NCBI RefSeq assembly: GCF_021012875.1
Contig: NZ_JAJMZJ010000005.1
Coordinates: forward strand, 1-64,000
DNA from: Peptoniphilus sp. KCTC 25270
Lineage (GTDB): Bacteria; Bacillota; Clostridia; Tissierellales; Peptoniphilaceae
Length of the DNA stretch: 64,000 nucleotides
Direction: 5' to 3'
The notes beneath the pieces were generated by a model that worked only from the letters and a program-made list of their open reading frames with translations, was not told where the DNA came from and did not search any database. Position numbers and translations under genes: made by a program. Below, piece by piece: positions 1 to 9,025 of the stretch (position 1 is its first letter; each line of letters opens with the position of its first letter).

Positions 1-94
1 CATTTTATTTGTTCTATGTGGAACATTTTATTTGTTCTATGTGGAACATTTTATTTGTTCTATGTGGAACATTTTATTTGTTCTATGTGGAACA
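1..94. repeat. Tandem array of parS-like 16-bp sites, 23-bp period
   Basis: Four full copies of TGTTCTATGTGGAACA lie at 10-25, 33-48, 56-71 and 79-94, separated by an identical AT-rich 7-bp linker. The first ten bases are the tail of a fifth copy, so the array continues beyond the window. The 16-mer is an imperfect palindrome (TGTTC...GAACA arms) and matches the Bacillus parS consensus TGTTNCACGTGAAACA at 13 of 16 positions. It lies next to rsmG, where Firmicutes usually encode soj/spo0J (parA/parB). A centromere/ParB-loading role is inferred from motif and position. The repeat itself is directly visible. Confidence 0.7.
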
Positions 95-102
95 TTTTAT
101 AC

Positions 103-132
103 AAAAAGAGGAGTCTTACGACTCCTCTTTTT
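103..132 (-). terminator. Rho-independent terminator overlapping a stop codon
   Basis: A perfect 13-bp inverted repeat (103-115 and 120-132) with a 4-nt loop ends in a run of five T on either strand, so it can act in both directions. It closes the leftward rsmG-side operon. The TAA stop of the last gene (116-118) lies in the loop, and one arm is coding sequence. Confidence 0.85.
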
Positions 133-574
133 GCTCTTCCTTTGAGGGAAGAGAGGTTTCTTTATTGCCTTTAACGTCTTCTTCTTTGAATTTTCTTTCT
201 TCTACTGTGGTTGAAGCCCAATATACTCGTTTTTCTTTGGTTTTTAAGTCTTCAATAATAATCTTTTGTTTTCGATTTGGTTCTCTTTCTTGAATTTCTC
301 TTTGTTTTATACGGTCTAATTTTTTATTTTTTACAAAGTCTAATTTTTCTTTTTTTATGTCTTTACTTAAAAATATAAAATAAAAAACGAGCGTTATCCC
401 AATTCCTATGGTTAAGCTAAATTGAATAAGAAAAGATAGTCTGGGGAATATTTCTTCTGCACCAATAAAACTAAATAGTAGGGTAGGGAGGAGCAATAGA
501 TAATAAGGCTTTTCTGATTTATAGGCTTTATATAAGACAAATAAAGCGGGTATTCCATATATTAAATAGCGCAT
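116..574 (-). CDS. Hypothetical membrane protein with charged cytoplasmic tail
   Basis: A 152-residue protein not assigned to a family. The N-terminal half has short hydrophobic stretches (about residues 5-17, 24-38 and 48-69) consistent with two or three membrane segments. The C-terminal half is very rich in Lys and Glu and is probably a cytoplasmic tail. It starts 7 bp after the rsmG stop and is the last gene of the leftward operon, before a strong terminator. It occupies the place where Firmicutes often have noc or soj/spo0J, but resembles neither. Function unknown; that it is a real gene is supported by its tight operon position. Confidence 0.6.
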   Translation of the reverse strand: MRYLIYGIPALFVLYKAYKSEKPYYLLLLPTLLFSFIGAEEIFPRLSFLIQFSLTIGIGITLVFYFIFLSKDIKKEKLDFVKNKKLDRIKQREIQEREPNRKQKIIIEDLKTKEKRVYWASTTVEERKFKEEDVKGNKETSLPSKEEQKEES

Positions 575-581
575 ATTTCAC

Positions 582-1289
582 CTATAATGGGTTTTTCCTA
601 GGTTTTCCACCGCCTCTAGGGTAGGTGGATTTTGTTTCTTTTATTTTTTGAACGACAATAATATTTCTTGTTTCTCCGTCAAACAATTCAAATTCCAATT
701 CTTCTATAATTTCTCCCCCTAGGATTTCGATGCTTTTTTTCGCTTCTTTTACTTCTGCTTTTGCATCTTCTGCTTTCATGGCGATAAAATAGCCGCCTAC
801 TTTTACAAAGGGAAGACAGTATTCTGCTAAAACATTTAGCCGAGCCACTGCACGAGAAATACAAATATCATATTGTTCGCGATATTCCGGTTTTCTAGCC
901 ATTTCTTCTGCTCTGCCATGAATGGCTACTGTATTTTCCATCTCCAATGTATCAATAACTTCTTGAAGAAATTTTATCCTTTTTCCTAAACTGTCCATTA
1001 GAGTCATCTCTAAATTGGGTTCTACTAAGGCCATAGGAACGCCAGGGAATCCTGCGCCGGTTCCTAAATCGATTACTTTGCTGCCTTCTTCAATAAAAGG
1101 GAGTAGGAAGGGGGTGAGAGAGTCCAAAAAATGTTTGATTTGAATTTCCTCTGGCTCTGTTATTCGAGTTAAATTCATCTTCTCGTTCCATTCCAATAGC
1201 AATTTTGTATAGATATCAAAGGCAGAGTAGGGGATGTCTTTTTGAATGTTATGTTTTTTTAATCCTTCATCTAATCGTTCCCAATTCAA
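582..1289 (-). CDS. rsmG: 16S rRNA (guanine527-N7)-methyltransferase RsmG (GidB)
   Basis: A 235-residue SAM-dependent methyltransferase that makes m7G527 in the 530 loop of 16S rRNA. The SAM-binding motif [13 protein letters not shown] is at residues 72-83, followed by acidic and basic segments typical of GidB. Length is normal for the family. Its start overlaps the mnmG stop by 4 bp (ATGA), so the two are translationally coupled. The position downstream of mnmG near oriC is the classic Firmicute order. Confidence 0.96.
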   Translation of the reverse strand: MNWERLDEGLKKHNIQKDIPYSAFDIYTKLLLEWNEKMNLTRITEPEEIQIKHFLDSLTPFLLPFIEEGSKVIDLGTGAGFPGVPMALVEPNLEMTLMDSLGKRIKFLQEVIDTLEMENTVAIHGRAEEMARKPEYREQYDICISRAVARLNVLAEYCLPFVKVGGYFIAMKAEDAKAEVKEAKKSIEILGGEIIEELEFELFDGETRNIIVVQKIKETKSTYPRGGGKPRKNPL

Positions 1290-3187
1290 TCTTTTTTCTC
1301 CCTTCTTTTTTGTTCAAAATAAACAAGAAGTACATTTATATCTGCTGGAGAAATTCCCGTAATACGATTTGCTTGTCCTAGGGACTCTGGTCGAATTTTC
1401 ATTAATTTCTCTTTTGCTTCGTTTCTTAAACCTTCTATTTTTGTGTAGTCAATATTTTCTGGAAGAAGACGATTTTCCAAGCGCTCAAATTGGCGTATCT
1501 GAGCTTTTTGCTTCTCAATGTATCCTTTGTATCGAATCATAATCGAAACCTCTTCTACGACGTCCTGGCGACGTTCTGGACGGTTTGGGTCAAAAACAGA
1601 AACTTTTTTGTAATTTAATTCTGGTCTTTGTAATAAATCCGCTAGGGTAATAGCATTTCGAATTTTTGCACTGCCAATTTCTTCTAATTTTTTATTGTTC
1701 TCTTCTGTTGGATTGATTTGAATGGATTCCAAACGAGATAACTCTTCTTCAATTTCTTCCTTTCGATATAGATATTCTTTGTATCTCTCTTCGTCTACCA
1801 ATCCAATTTCATGACCGATTTCTGTTAGACGCAAATCCGCGTTGTCTTGACGCAAAGTCAAACGGTATTCTGCACGAGAAGTCATCATTCGATAGGGTTC
1901 TTTTGTTCCTTTGGTTACCAAGTCATCAATCAATACACCTATATATCCTTGAGAACGATCCAAAATTAAAGGATCTTTTCCTTGAACAGAAAGAGCTGCA
2001 TTGATTCCTGCCATTAAACCTTGGCTCGCTGCTTCTTCGTATCCGCTACTTCCATTGATTTGTCCTGCCATAAATAATCCTTTTATTTCTCGCATTTCTA
2101 AGTTGCGATTCAATAGAGTTGCATCAATGGCATCATATTCTATGGCATAAGCGGGGCGCATAAATTGGCAATTTTCCAATCCTTCAATTTCTTTATATAG
2201 GGCCAATTGCACTTCAACAGGCAAAGAAGAACTAACTCCTTGTACATAAATTTCTTTTGTATCCAATCCTTCTGGCTCTAAAAAAACTTGATGACGATCT
2301 CTGTCTGCAAACCGAGTTACTTTGTCTTCAATGGAAGGGCAGTAGCGAGGTCCAGATCCTTCAATATCCCCTAGAGACATAGCGGATCGATGAATGTTTT
2401 CACGAATAATATCATGAGATTTACTTGTAGTATATGTTAAATAACAATTTATTTGCTCTTTTTCTGAAAAATCTTTGTTTAGGTTCATAAAAGAGAAGGG
2501 AACGATTTTTTCATCGCCTTTTTGCACTTCTAAGTTGGTAAAATCGATGGTATCTCTATGGACACGAGCAGGAGTTCCTGTTTTCATTCGCATCGTTTCA
2601 ATGTTCCATTTTTCTCGTAAATTTTCACTTAAATCAATAGATGGTTGCATTCCATCTGGCCCAGAGGAATAATTTACTTCTCCCATAAATACACGGCCTC
2701 GCAAATAGGTTCCTGTAGCCATAACAACGGCTTTTGCATGGTATTCGGCTCCTGTACGAGTTAAAACGCCGTAGATTTTTCCTTCTTCTATTAAAAGTTC
2801 AATAACTTCTTCTTGAATCAGCAATAAATTTTCTTGATTTTCTATTACTTGCTTCATTTCCACGTGATATTGTCTTTTGTCTGCTTGGGCACGAAGGGAG
2901 TGAACAGCCGGTCCTTTGCTTAAATTCAGCATTCTAGACTGAATAAAGGTACGGTCAATATTTTTTCCCATTTCTCCACCAAGGGCATCAATTTCACGAA
3001 CCAAATGGCCTTTTCCTGTTCCCCCTACATTTGGATTGCAGCTCATTGCTACAATACTATTTAGGTTCATTGTTAAAAGAGCTGTTTTTAATCCCATACG
3101 GGCAGATGCCAAAGCCGCTTCTGTGCCAGCATGTCCAGCTCCTACGACCAAAACATCTACGCTTCCTGCATTAAATCGATTGATCAA
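1286..3187 (-). CDS. mnmG: tRNA uridine 5-carboxymethylaminomethyl modification enzyme MnmG
   Basis: A 633-residue FAD protein that acts with MnmE to place the (carboxymethyl)aminomethyl group on U34 of tRNAs reading split-box codons. The N-terminal dinucleotide-binding motif GAGHAG is at residues 16-21, and the GidA signature [11 protein letters not shown] is in the middle of the protein. The C-terminal helical region that contacts MnmE is complete. It lies 11 bp downstream of mnmE. Confidence 0.97.
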   Translation of the reverse strand: MINRFNAGSVDVLVVGAGHAGTEAALASARMGLKTALLTMNLNSIVAMSCNPNVGGTGKGHLVREIDALGGEMGKNIDRTFIQSRMLNLSKGPAVHSLRAQADKRQYHVEMKQVIENQENLLLIQEEVIELLIEEGKIYGVLTRTGAEYHAKAVVMATGTYLRGRVFMGEVNYSSGPDGMQPSIDLSENLREKWNIETMRMKTGTPARVHRDTIDFTNLEVQKGDEKIVPFSFMNLNKDFSEKEQINCYLTYTTSKSHDIIRENIHRSAMSLGDIEGSGPRYCPSIEDKVTRFADRDRHQVFLEPEGLDTKEIYVQGVSSSLPVEVQLALYKEIEGLENCQFMRPAYAIEYDAIDATLLNRNLEMREIKGLFMAGQINGSSGYEEAASQGLMAGINAALSVQGKDPLILDRSQGYIGVLIDDLVTKGTKEPYRMMTSRAEYRLTLRQDNADLRLTEIGHEIGLVDEERYKEYLYRKEEIEEELSRLESIQINPTEENNKKLEEIGSAKIRNAITLADLLQRPELNYKKVSVFDPNRPERRQDVVEEVSIMIRYKGYIEKQKAQIRQFERLENRLLPENIDYTKIEGLRNEAKEKLMKIRPESLGQANRITGISPADINVLLVYFEQKRREKKD

Positions 3188-3198
3188 ACTACCACTCC

Positions 3199-4569
3199 TT
3201 ATTTACCAATGCAAAATTTAGAAAAAATTGCATCCAAAATTTCATCATCTACTGTCATTCCTGTAATATAGCCCAGTTGGGTATAACTATCGTTCAAATC
3301 TACCTCAACGCAATCCAAAGGAGTTCCCATATTTAACTCATCAATGGCTGATTCTAAGGAAGAAATCGCCTTATCCAAATGGATTTTATGGCGCATATTT
3401 GTAAGAACGGCATCCTGGGTTTGTTTTATATCTCCAGATAAAAACATCTTTTTAATTTCGTCCTCTAAAACGGTAGTGGCATCTTCTTCTAACATAGATA
3501 CGGACAAAACGCGATTTTTAGGAAATTTTTCTTCCAATTCTTTTTCTTCAAAAGCCTTTGGCAAATCCTCTTTGTTTAATAAAACAATGGATTGTTTTCC
3601 TTGGATTTTCTCTATAATTTTATAATCATCCTCTATAAGAGGTTGGCTTTGGTCAAAAACCGCTAAAACCAAATCTGCTTCATCTATAGATTCCAAAGCT
3701 TTTTCAATTCCTATTTTTTCTACTATATCGTCTGTTTCTCGAATCCCTGCTGTATCTTGAATTCGCAATGTCGCTCCATCCAAACGGACAAATTCTTCTA
3801 TAATATCTCTTGTTGTGCCTGGTACATCCGTTACAATTACTCGATTTTCCCGAAGCAATCGGTTCAATAGGGAAGATTTTCCCACATTTGGTTTTCCTAC
3901 AATTACCGTTTTAATTCCGTCACGAATGATCTTTCCTCGTTTGGAACTTTCCCGTAATCTTTCCAATCTTTCCAATAATTCTGTTCCTTGTTTTAATAAA
4001 AGAGGATAATTGGCATCGTCAACCTCATCCGTTGGAAAATCAATATTGGCAACAATTAAAGATAACATTTCTACAATTTTTTGTCGATACTCTTCTACAA
4101 CAAGGGATAAACTTCCTTCTAATTGATTCATTCCTTGTTTTTGTGCCTCTATACTTTGGGCGTCAATAATATCCATAACGGCTTCTGCTTGGGTTAAATC
4201 CATTCTTCCATTCAAAAAAGCACGTCGTGTAAATTCTCCCGGCTCGGCAGGTTCAGCTCCTGAAGACAAAAAGGCTTCTAAAATTCGGTCTAAGACAACA
4301 GGGCCCCCGTGACACTGAATTTCTACCATATTTTCTCTTGTATAAGAATTTGGCTCATGAAAAGCAACCGCCAAAACTTCATCAATGGTTTCTCCCTTTT
4401 TTTCAAAATGACCATATAATAGCTTTCGATCATTGGATGGATCCGCTAAATTTTCTTTGGATCGAAAAAGGGAAGAGGCTATTTTAATGGCATCTTCTCC
4501 ACTTAAACGCACAATTCCAATTCCTCCAGGACTTCTAGAGGTGGAAATGGCAGCTATTGTTTCTTGCAT
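3199..4569 (-). CDS. mnmE: tRNA modification GTPase MnmE (TrmE)
   Basis: A 456-residue GTPase partner of MnmG in wobble-uridine modification. It has an N-terminal formyl-THF-binding fold with the [15 protein letters not shown] region near residues 111-125. A G domain is inserted in the helical domain (G1 GKPNVGKSS, residues 225-233; G2/G3 PGTTRD and DTAG). The C-terminal motif CIGK, essential for modification, closes the protein. A terminator-like hairpin separates it from upstream jag, so it may have its own promoter or depend on read-through. Confidence 0.97.
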   Translation of the reverse strand: MQETIAAISTSRSPGGIGIVRLSGEDAIKIASSLFRSKENLADPSNDRKLLYGHFEKKGETIDEVLAVAFHEPNSYTRENMVEIQCHGGPVVLDRILEAFLSSGAEPAEPGEFTRRAFLNGRMDLTQAEAVMDIIDAQSIEAQKQGMNQLEGSLSLVVEEYRQKIVEMLSLIVANIDFPTDEVDDANYPLLLKQGTELLERLERLRESSKRGKIIRDGIKTVIVGKPNVGKSSLLNRLLRENRVIVTDVPGTTRDIIEEFVRLDGATLRIQDTAGIRETDDIVEKIGIEKALESIDEADLVLAVFDQSQPLIEDDYKIIEKIQGKQSIVLLNKEDLPKAFEEKELEEKFPKNRVLSVSMLEEDATTVLEDEIKKMFLSGDIKQTQDAVLTNMRHKIHLDKAISSLESAIDELNMGTPLDCVEVDLNDSYTQLGYITGMTVDDEILDAIFSKFCIGK

Positions 4570-4595
4570 GAAAAACTTCCTTCCATAATTTCAAA

Positions 4596-4623
4596 AAGCC
4601 TCCATAGCAAGCTATGAAGGCTT
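4596..4623 (-). terminator. Terminator hairpin between jag and mnmE
   Basis: Read on the minus strand, a 12-bp stem (one G-T pair) with a 4-nt loop is followed by TTTTT. It lies directly after the jag stop, so transcripts from rpmH-rnpA-yidD-yidC-jag probably end or are attenuated here. Confidence 0.75.
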
Positions 4624-4627
4624 ATAA

Positions 4628-5542
4628 TTAATACTTTCTTTCTTTTTGAATGACAACTCTTCTATAAGGTTCTTTGCCTTCACTATGAGTAGAGACGCCT
4701 TCAAAGGAACCCAAAGATGCATGAATAATTCTTCTTTCTTGGGCATTCATAGGTTCCAAACGAACGGGACGGTTGGAGTGCAAAACTTTTTTCGCCATTT
4801 TTTTGGCTAAGTTTTCCAAAGTCGCTTCGCGTTTTTCTCTATAATTGCTGCAATCTACAATTACACGAGTAAATACATCGGATTTATTGTTCAATATTAA
4901 GCTTAAAATATATTGAATCGCATCCAAAGTTGCTCCGCGTTTTCCAATAATAATTCCTGTTTCCTCTTTTTTTCCGTCAATGGAAACAAAAACCATACGG
5001 TCCTTATGTTCAATGGAAAGAGTATAATCAACGGAAAGAGCTTCCATAATTTCTGCTATATACTCTTCTATAATTCGATTTTTTTCCTCAACAGGAAGAT
5101 CCTCTTTTTCAGTTTCCACAAACGCCTCTTCTCGAGCATCTGCTGGAACAATCACTTCTTCTTGGGAAATATCGTTATTTTCTAATTCAGCTTCTACAGA
5201 AGTTTCTTCCACAACGGGAATTTCCTCTTCTATAGATTTTTCTTCAACAACCGGCTTCTCTTCCACTGGTTGAATCTCCTCAACCAATGTTTTCTTCTCT
5301 TCTTCCCTTGCAAAAGTAGACGTTGAAAAATCATCTTCAAAAATACTATTTAGAATATCTTTGGTTTCCAATTTTTCTGTAACTTTTACAATGGCTTCTT
5401 TCCCTCCAATCAAACCCAAAAATCCCTTGGAGGGTTCTTCAATAATTTCAATTTCTGCCTGGTCACGATGAATACGTAATTCATTCAAAGCTTTTTGAAT
5501 CGCTTCCTCAATAGATTTTCCTGATTGGATGGAATAGGTCAT
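4628..5542 (-). CDS. jag: RNA-binding protein Jag/KhpB (Jag_N-KH-R3H)
   Basis: A 304-residue protein. The Jag N-terminal domain (about 1-52) carries the conserved SKGFLGLIGGKEA stretch. A roughly 100-residue Glu/Val-rich acidic linker (about 65-155) follows, then a KH domain with a GKRG loop near residue 200, and an R3H domain with an ERRIIHA motif (269-275). Jag/KhpB proteins bind RNA and, with KhpA, influence cell division and envelope growth. The 4-bp overlap with yidC fits their conserved pairing. The linker is longer and more repetitive than in many homologues and is probably disordered. Confidence 0.93.
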   Translation of the reverse strand: MTYSIQSGKSIEEAIQKALNELRIHRDQAEIEIIEEPSKGFLGLIGGKEAIVKVTEKLETKDILNSIFEDDFSTSTFAREEEKKTLVEEIQPVEEKPVVEEKSIEEEIPVVEETSVEAELENNDISQEEVIVPADAREEAFVETEKEDLPVEEKNRIIEEYIAEIMEALSVDYTLSIEHKDRMVFVSIDGKKEETGIIIGKRGATLDAIQYILSLILNNKSDVFTRVIVDCSNYREKREATLENLAKKMAKKVLHSNRPVRLEPMNAQERRIIHASLGSFEGVSTHSEGKEPYRRVVIQKERKY

Positions 5543-6264
5543 GAGAGTTTCTCCTCCGCTCTTTTGTTGATCATATGATTACTAATAATCTGTTGAACAA
5601 TACCAAAAAAATTACTAGCAATCCAGTAAAGTACAAGACCCGCTGCCATATTTCTTGCAAAGAAGAAAATCATAGCTGGCATCATAATCATCATTGTACG
5701 CATAGTAGATTGAGTTTGTTCATTGTTCATACTTTCTTGTGCTTTGTTTTTTTGCGCTAAATAAGAAGTTAAAAACGTCAAACCAGCTGCAATAATCGGC
5801 AAGACCAATGCCGTTGGATCTGGATGATCTAAGTTTTTTACAAAGAAAAAGTTCTTTTGCATTGCATCGTAAAATCCAGGATCAGTAAAAGCAAAACGCG
5901 TTGGCATTTGGAAAATTCGGTAAAATGCAATCAAAATAGGGAATTGGATCAACATCGGAAGACATCCTGCCATAGGATTGTAGTTCGCTTCCTTATACAA
6001 TTGTTGTTGTTTTTGAGCCAACAATTGAGGGTCGTTTTTGTATTTTCTTTGCATTTCTTGAATTTGTGGCTGGAATTCGGCCATCTTCAGTTGATTCTTT
6101 GTCTGCATAATATTTAGAGGCAGAAGAACCGTCTTAAAAATAATGGTAGTTACAATAATGGCAATAGCATAAAAAGAGATAGATGCTGGTTCTACACCAG
6201 TTGAAATAATTTCATATATCCATCGCAAAAAATGCCCCATTAATTCTGCTAAAAAATTAATCAA
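5539..6264 (-). CDS. yidC: Membrane protein insertase YidC/OxaA
   Basis: A 241-residue insertase that helps place proteins in the cytoplasmic membrane, alone or with SecYEG. The sequence shows the core five-helix layout. A segment near residues 29-50 ends in the positively charged loop KNQLKMAEFQPQIQEMQRKY. A hydrophobic hairpin NPMAGCLPMLIQFPILIAFYR and two C-terminal membrane segments follow. Unlike Bacillus SpoIIIJ/YqjG there is no N-terminal lipobox, so it is probably not a lipoprotein. A basic tail after the last segment is short. Confidence 0.95.
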   Translation of the reverse strand: MINFLAELMGHFLRWIYEIISTGVEPASISFYAIAIIVTTIIFKTVLLPLNIMQTKNQLKMAEFQPQIQEMQRKYKNDPQLLAQKQQQLYKEANYNPMAGCLPMLIQFPILIAFYRIFQMPTRFAFTDPGFYDAMQKNFFFVKNLDHPDPTALVLPIIAAGLTFLTSYLAQKNKAQESMNNEQTQSTMRTMMIMMPAMIFFFARNMAAGLVLYWIASNFFGIVQQIISNHMINKRAEEKLS

Positions 6265-6281
6265 AGATTTTCCTCCGATTT

Positions 6282-6506
6282 CTAGGGTAAGGGATCATAG
6301 CCCCCCTTATGAAAGGGATGACATTTTGAAATACGTATAACGGTTAATAGAAAGGCTTTTATTGGATTGTATTTTGAAAATGCTTCATACGCATACTGAC
6401 TACATGTTGGCTGAAATCTACAATGTGCCCCCGGTAATAGGTAAGTGGATATGTATTTTTGATAAAATACAATCAGTTTCAAAATACCTTTACGTATCCA
6501 ATTCAT
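6282..6506 (-). CDS. yidD: Membrane protein insertion efficiency factor YidD
   Basis: A 74-residue protein with the YidD signature CRFQPTCSQYA and the C-terminal CHPFHKGGYDP segment. It is thought to aid YidC-dependent insertion from the inner face of the membrane. It overlaps rnpA by 4 bp and lies 17 bp upstream of yidC, the usual order. Confidence 0.95.
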   Translation of the reverse strand: MNWIRKGILKLIVFYQKYISTYLLPGAHCRFQPTCSQYAYEAFSKYNPIKAFLLTVIRISKCHPFHKGGYDPLP

Positions 6507-6844
6507 TCTCTACCCTTACCTTTTCTTACTTTTGAAACTTTGAGAATATGATAAAAAGCCGATTGAATCTCTTTATAATCCAAGTCTGAAACATTGGTCT
6601 TTACAACCAACACCATATCCAAACCTGGATTTATATTTTTATAAGATTCCCGATATAAAGATTTTAGCTGTCTTTTTATCCGATTACGAACGACGGCCTT
6701 TCCCACCTTTTTATTGATGGAGAAACCCATCCTAGAATGGTCGAGGCCGTTATTTTTTACATATAAAGTAAAATTTCTATTTCCAAAAGTTTTTTTCTTT
6801 CTATAAACCTTTTTAAAGTCTAAGTCTTTCTTCAAAAAGTACAT
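6503..6844 (-). CDS. rnpA: Ribonuclease P protein component
   Basis: A 113-residue basic protein subunit of RNase P, needed with the RNA subunit to remove 5' leaders from tRNA precursors. The diagnostic motif VVRNRIKRQLKSLYR is at about residues 51-65, and the N-terminal FKKVYRKKKTFGNR segment fits the family. It lies 19 bp downstream of rpmH in the universal rpmH-rnpA pair. Confidence 0.96.
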   Translation of the reverse strand: MYFLKKDLDFKKVYRKKKTFGNRNFTLYVKNNGLDHSRMGFSINKKVGKAVVRNRIKRQLKSLYRESYKNINPGLDMVLVVKTNVSDLDYKEIQSAFYHILKVSKVRKGKGRE

Positions 6845-6863
6845 TTTATCATTCCCACTAGGG

Positions 6864-6998
6864 TTAAGCTGATAATTTTTTTCTTCCTTTTAGACGACGA
6901 GCACGTAATACAGCGCGTCCGCCTCTAGTTTTCATACGAGCACGGAAACCATGTTCTCTTTTTCTTTGTTTACGTTTTGGTTGGTAGGTTCTTTTCAT
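6864..6998 (-). CDS. rpmH: 50S ribosomal protein L34
   Basis: A 44-residue very basic protein beginning [18 protein letters not shown] and containing [15 protein letters not shown], the invariant L34 pattern. The start is set by GGAGG a few bases upstream of ATG (6998-6996). A strong promoter at 7085-7113 drives it together with rnpA and the rest of the leftward operon. Confidence 0.97.
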   Translation of the reverse strand: MKRTYQPKRKQRKREHGFRARMKTRGGRAVLRARRLKGRKKLSA

Positions 6999-7084
6999 TG
7001 GATCCACCTCCTCATTTCATATTAATATTTTTTTCTACACGTTAAAAAACCCTCTACGGGCAATAATTTGAATACACTAGTCCT

Positions 7085-7113
7085 ATTATAAAGACCAAAG
7101 CCGTCTAAGTCAA
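7085..7113 (-). promoter_or_regulatory. Promoter of rpmH operon
   Basis: On the minus strand TTGACT (7113-7108) and TATAAT (7090-7085) are separated by exactly 17 bp, a near-consensus housekeeping promoter. It leaves a leader of about 80 nt before the rpmH start. Confidence 0.85.
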
Positions 7114-7236
7114 GGTTTTACGCCATTAAATCCTCTTTTTTTTCTAAAAAAAAATCGATTTTTTTATCCAAAAGAAAAAAATTCCAAAAAAATAAATTCT
7201 TTTTTCAAATATCAAAAATAGATTTGTTTTCTGGCC
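7114..7236. other. AT-rich segment between rpmH and dnaA promoters
   Basis: About 120 bp made almost only of A/T, with long A and T tracts on both strands and no credible open reading frame. It separates the leftward rpmH promoter from the rightward dnaA promoter and forms the left shoulder of oriC. It may help bending or unwinding, which is inference. Confidence 0.5.
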
Positions 7237-7512
7237 TGTTGATAACTTTTTCTGAATTCGGTATAATTATTCTAAAGTATGTGGATAGGAAAAAGCCTTG
7301 TGGATAAATAAAAGTTATTCACAAATTGTTTATAGTTTGTTGATATTTTTCTTTTATCCTTTCTTTTTTTTGATAAAATGCCTATTTTTATAAATATTAT
7401 CCACAATTTCTTTTTTAATCTACTGTGGATAACCATTTTATCCACAGTTTTCACAGGGCTGTTAAAAACTTTATAAACAAAAATTTTTCCCACATGTTAA
7501 TAATGTGGATAA
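7237..7512. other. oriC: oriC, upstream DnaA-box cluster (incC-like)
   Basis: Perfect TTATCCACA boxes (either strand) occur at 7299-7307, 7397-7405, 7424-7432, 7438-7446 and 7504-7512. Near matches occur at 7237-7245 (TGTTGATAA), 7280-7288 (TGTGGATAG), 7315-7323 (TTATTCACA) and 7339-7347. This density between rpmH and dnaA is the standard upstream half of a Firmicute bipartite origin. The boxes fall in the dnaA 5' leader, so DnaA probably also represses its own gene. Confidence 0.93.
7239..7267 (+). promoter_or_regulatory. Promoter of dnaA, overlapping a DnaA-like box
   Basis: TTGATA (7239-7244) and TATAAT (7262-7267) with 17-bp spacing point toward dnaA, leaving a leader of about 265 nt. 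The -35 element lies inside the DnaA-box-like TGTTGATAA at 7237-7245, an arrangement suited to autorepression. Confidence 0.75.
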
Positions 7513-7537
7513 CTTTTACTACAATTGGGAGTGAATT

Positions 7538-8872
7538 ATGACGGAACAAAATTTGAATGATATTTGGAAAGAAACCATTCAATTGGTTTGGCAACAAAAT
7601 TTAGAAGAGGTACAAGTAAAAAGCTGGTTTTTGCCTCTGAATCCGAAACGTATTGAAAACAATACCATTGTTATTTCTTGTCCAAATCCTTTTACTGTAC
7701 GACATTTTGATAAGAATAAAAACAATTATGGAAAATTGTTACAAGATTTGGTCTATGAAGTTAGTGGAATTCGCTACAATTTGAAATTTATTGTAGAAGA
7801 TGATGAATATACTGTGCCAAAAATTTCAACAGAAATGGAAGAAAGTCGCCTAAATCCAAAATATATTTTTGATACTTTTGTTATTGGTCAATCCAATCAA
7901 TTTGCCCACGCCGCTAGTTTGGCTGTGGCTGAAAATCCGATTGATGCTCAGGCAAATCCCCTTTTTATCTATGGAGGAGTGGGCTTGGGTAAAACCCATT
8001 TGATGCATGCCATTGGTCATTTTATGTTGTTAACCGATCCTTCCAAACGCGTTTTATACGTTACTAGTGAACAATTTACCAACGAATTTATTTCTTCCAT
8101 CCGAAACAATACCAATGAAGATTTTCGCAGAAAATATCGCTCCGTAGATTTGTTATTAATCGATGATATCCAATTTATCGCCGACAAAGAATCTACTATG
8201 GATGAATTTTTCCATACTTTTAACGAATTGCATAGCCAAGACAAACAAATTGTTATGACCTCTGATAAGCCACCAAAAGACATTAAAAAATTGGAACAAA
8301 GGCTTATTTCTCGATTTGCTTGGGGATTGGTAGTAGATATTCAGCCACCAGATTTAGAAACGCGAATTGCTATTTTACGGAACAAAGCGGAATCAGACAA
8401 TTATTACGTACCTGATGAGGTAATCAATTACATTGCCAATCATGTAAAAAGCAATATACGTCAATTGGAAGGGGCTTTATCTACGGTTATCGCCTATTCC
8501 CGCCTTATGAATAATATGAATATTACAGAAGAAATGGCTGCTTTTGCTTTGAAAGATTTTTTGGAAACCGATACAAATCGTCCCATTACGGTACAACTTA
8601 TTAAAGAAATTATTTGTCAAGAATATCAAATTACCATGGACGAGATGGATGGAAAAAAAAGAAATCGATCCATTGCTTATCCGCGACAAATCGCCATGTA
8701 TTTGACACGAACCATGACCAATCTATCCCTTCCAAAAATCGGTAGCGAATTTGGGGGTCGAGATCATTCTACTATTATTCATGCTACCAATAAAATTCAG
8801 TCCGATATGGATCAAAGTATTGATCTAACGGTTCAGATTGAAGAATTAAAAAAGAAAATCGAAGAATCCTAA
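7538..8872 (+). CDS. dnaA: Chromosomal replication initiator protein DnaA
   Basis: A 444-residue AAA+ initiator that binds the surrounding boxes, oligomerises with ATP and melts the origin. Domain I covers about residues 1-85 and domain II is short. In the AAA+ domain Walker A GGVGLGKTH is at 146-154 and Walker B LLLIDDIQF follows. Domain IV ends with the helix-turn-helix signature GGRDHSTIIHATNKI. Start ATG follows GGGAG. It is followed by a second DnaA-box cluster and dnaN. Confidence 0.98.
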   Translation: MTEQNLNDIWKETIQLVWQQNLEEVQVKSWFLPLNPKRIENNTIVISCPNPFTVRHFDKNKNNYGKLLQDLVYEVSGIRYNLKFIVEDDEYTVPKISTEMEESRLNPKYIFDTFVIGQSNQFAHAASLAVAENPIDAQANPLFIYGGVGLGKTHLMHAIGHFMLLTDPSKRVLYVTSEQFTNEFISSIRNNTNEDFRRKYRSVDLLLIDDIQFIADKESTMDEFFHTFNELHSQDKQIVMTSDKPPKDIKKLEQRLISRFAWGLVVDIQPPDLETRIAILRNKAESDNYYVPDEVINYIANHVKSNIRQLEGALSTVIAYSRLMNNMNITEEMAAFALKDFLETDTNRPITVQLIKEIICQEYQITMDEMDGKKRNRSIAYPRQIAMYLTRTMTNLSLPKIGSEFGGRDHSTIIHATNKIQSDMDQSIDLTVQIEELKKKIEES

Positions 8873-8988
8873 TGTGGATAAACTCATTTCTTTTGCCCGT
8901 ATTCATCCACAGGCTGTGAACAGCTTTTTTGTTTGTACATCTCTTTTTTAAGGCCTTATCCACATATTCACAGGGCCTACTACTATTA
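8873..8988. other. oriC: oriC, downstream DnaA boxes and DnaA-trio-like unwinding element
   Basis: Perfect boxes lie at 8873-8881 (overlapping the end of dnaA) and 8956-8964, with weaker ones at 8903-8911 and 8965-8972. Immediately after the last weak box come GGGCC and then CTACTACTATTA (8977-8988). Read on the complementary strand this is the 3'-GAT-GAT-GAT-AAT repeat expected of DnaA-trios. This matches the basal unwinding system described for Bacillus between dnaA and dnaN, so the duplex probably opens here. Confidence 0.8.
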
Positions 8989-9025
8989 CGAAGTACTTTC
9001 TTATACTTCTCTCAAGGAGGAATCA

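Noticed and set aside
1-94. Possible CRISPR array
   Set aside because: The spaces between repeats are identical and only 7 bp long, so this is a plain tandem repeat with no spacers.
9-293. Reading frame translated from the tandem array into the reverse side of the membrane-protein gene
   Set aside because: It is made from the repeat and the antisense of a better-supported gene, with no ribosome-binding site.
8933-9025. N-terminal extension of dnaN through the origin
   Set aside because: The extension has no ribosome-binding site and no homology to clamp proteins; AAGGAGG lies directly before ATG 9026.
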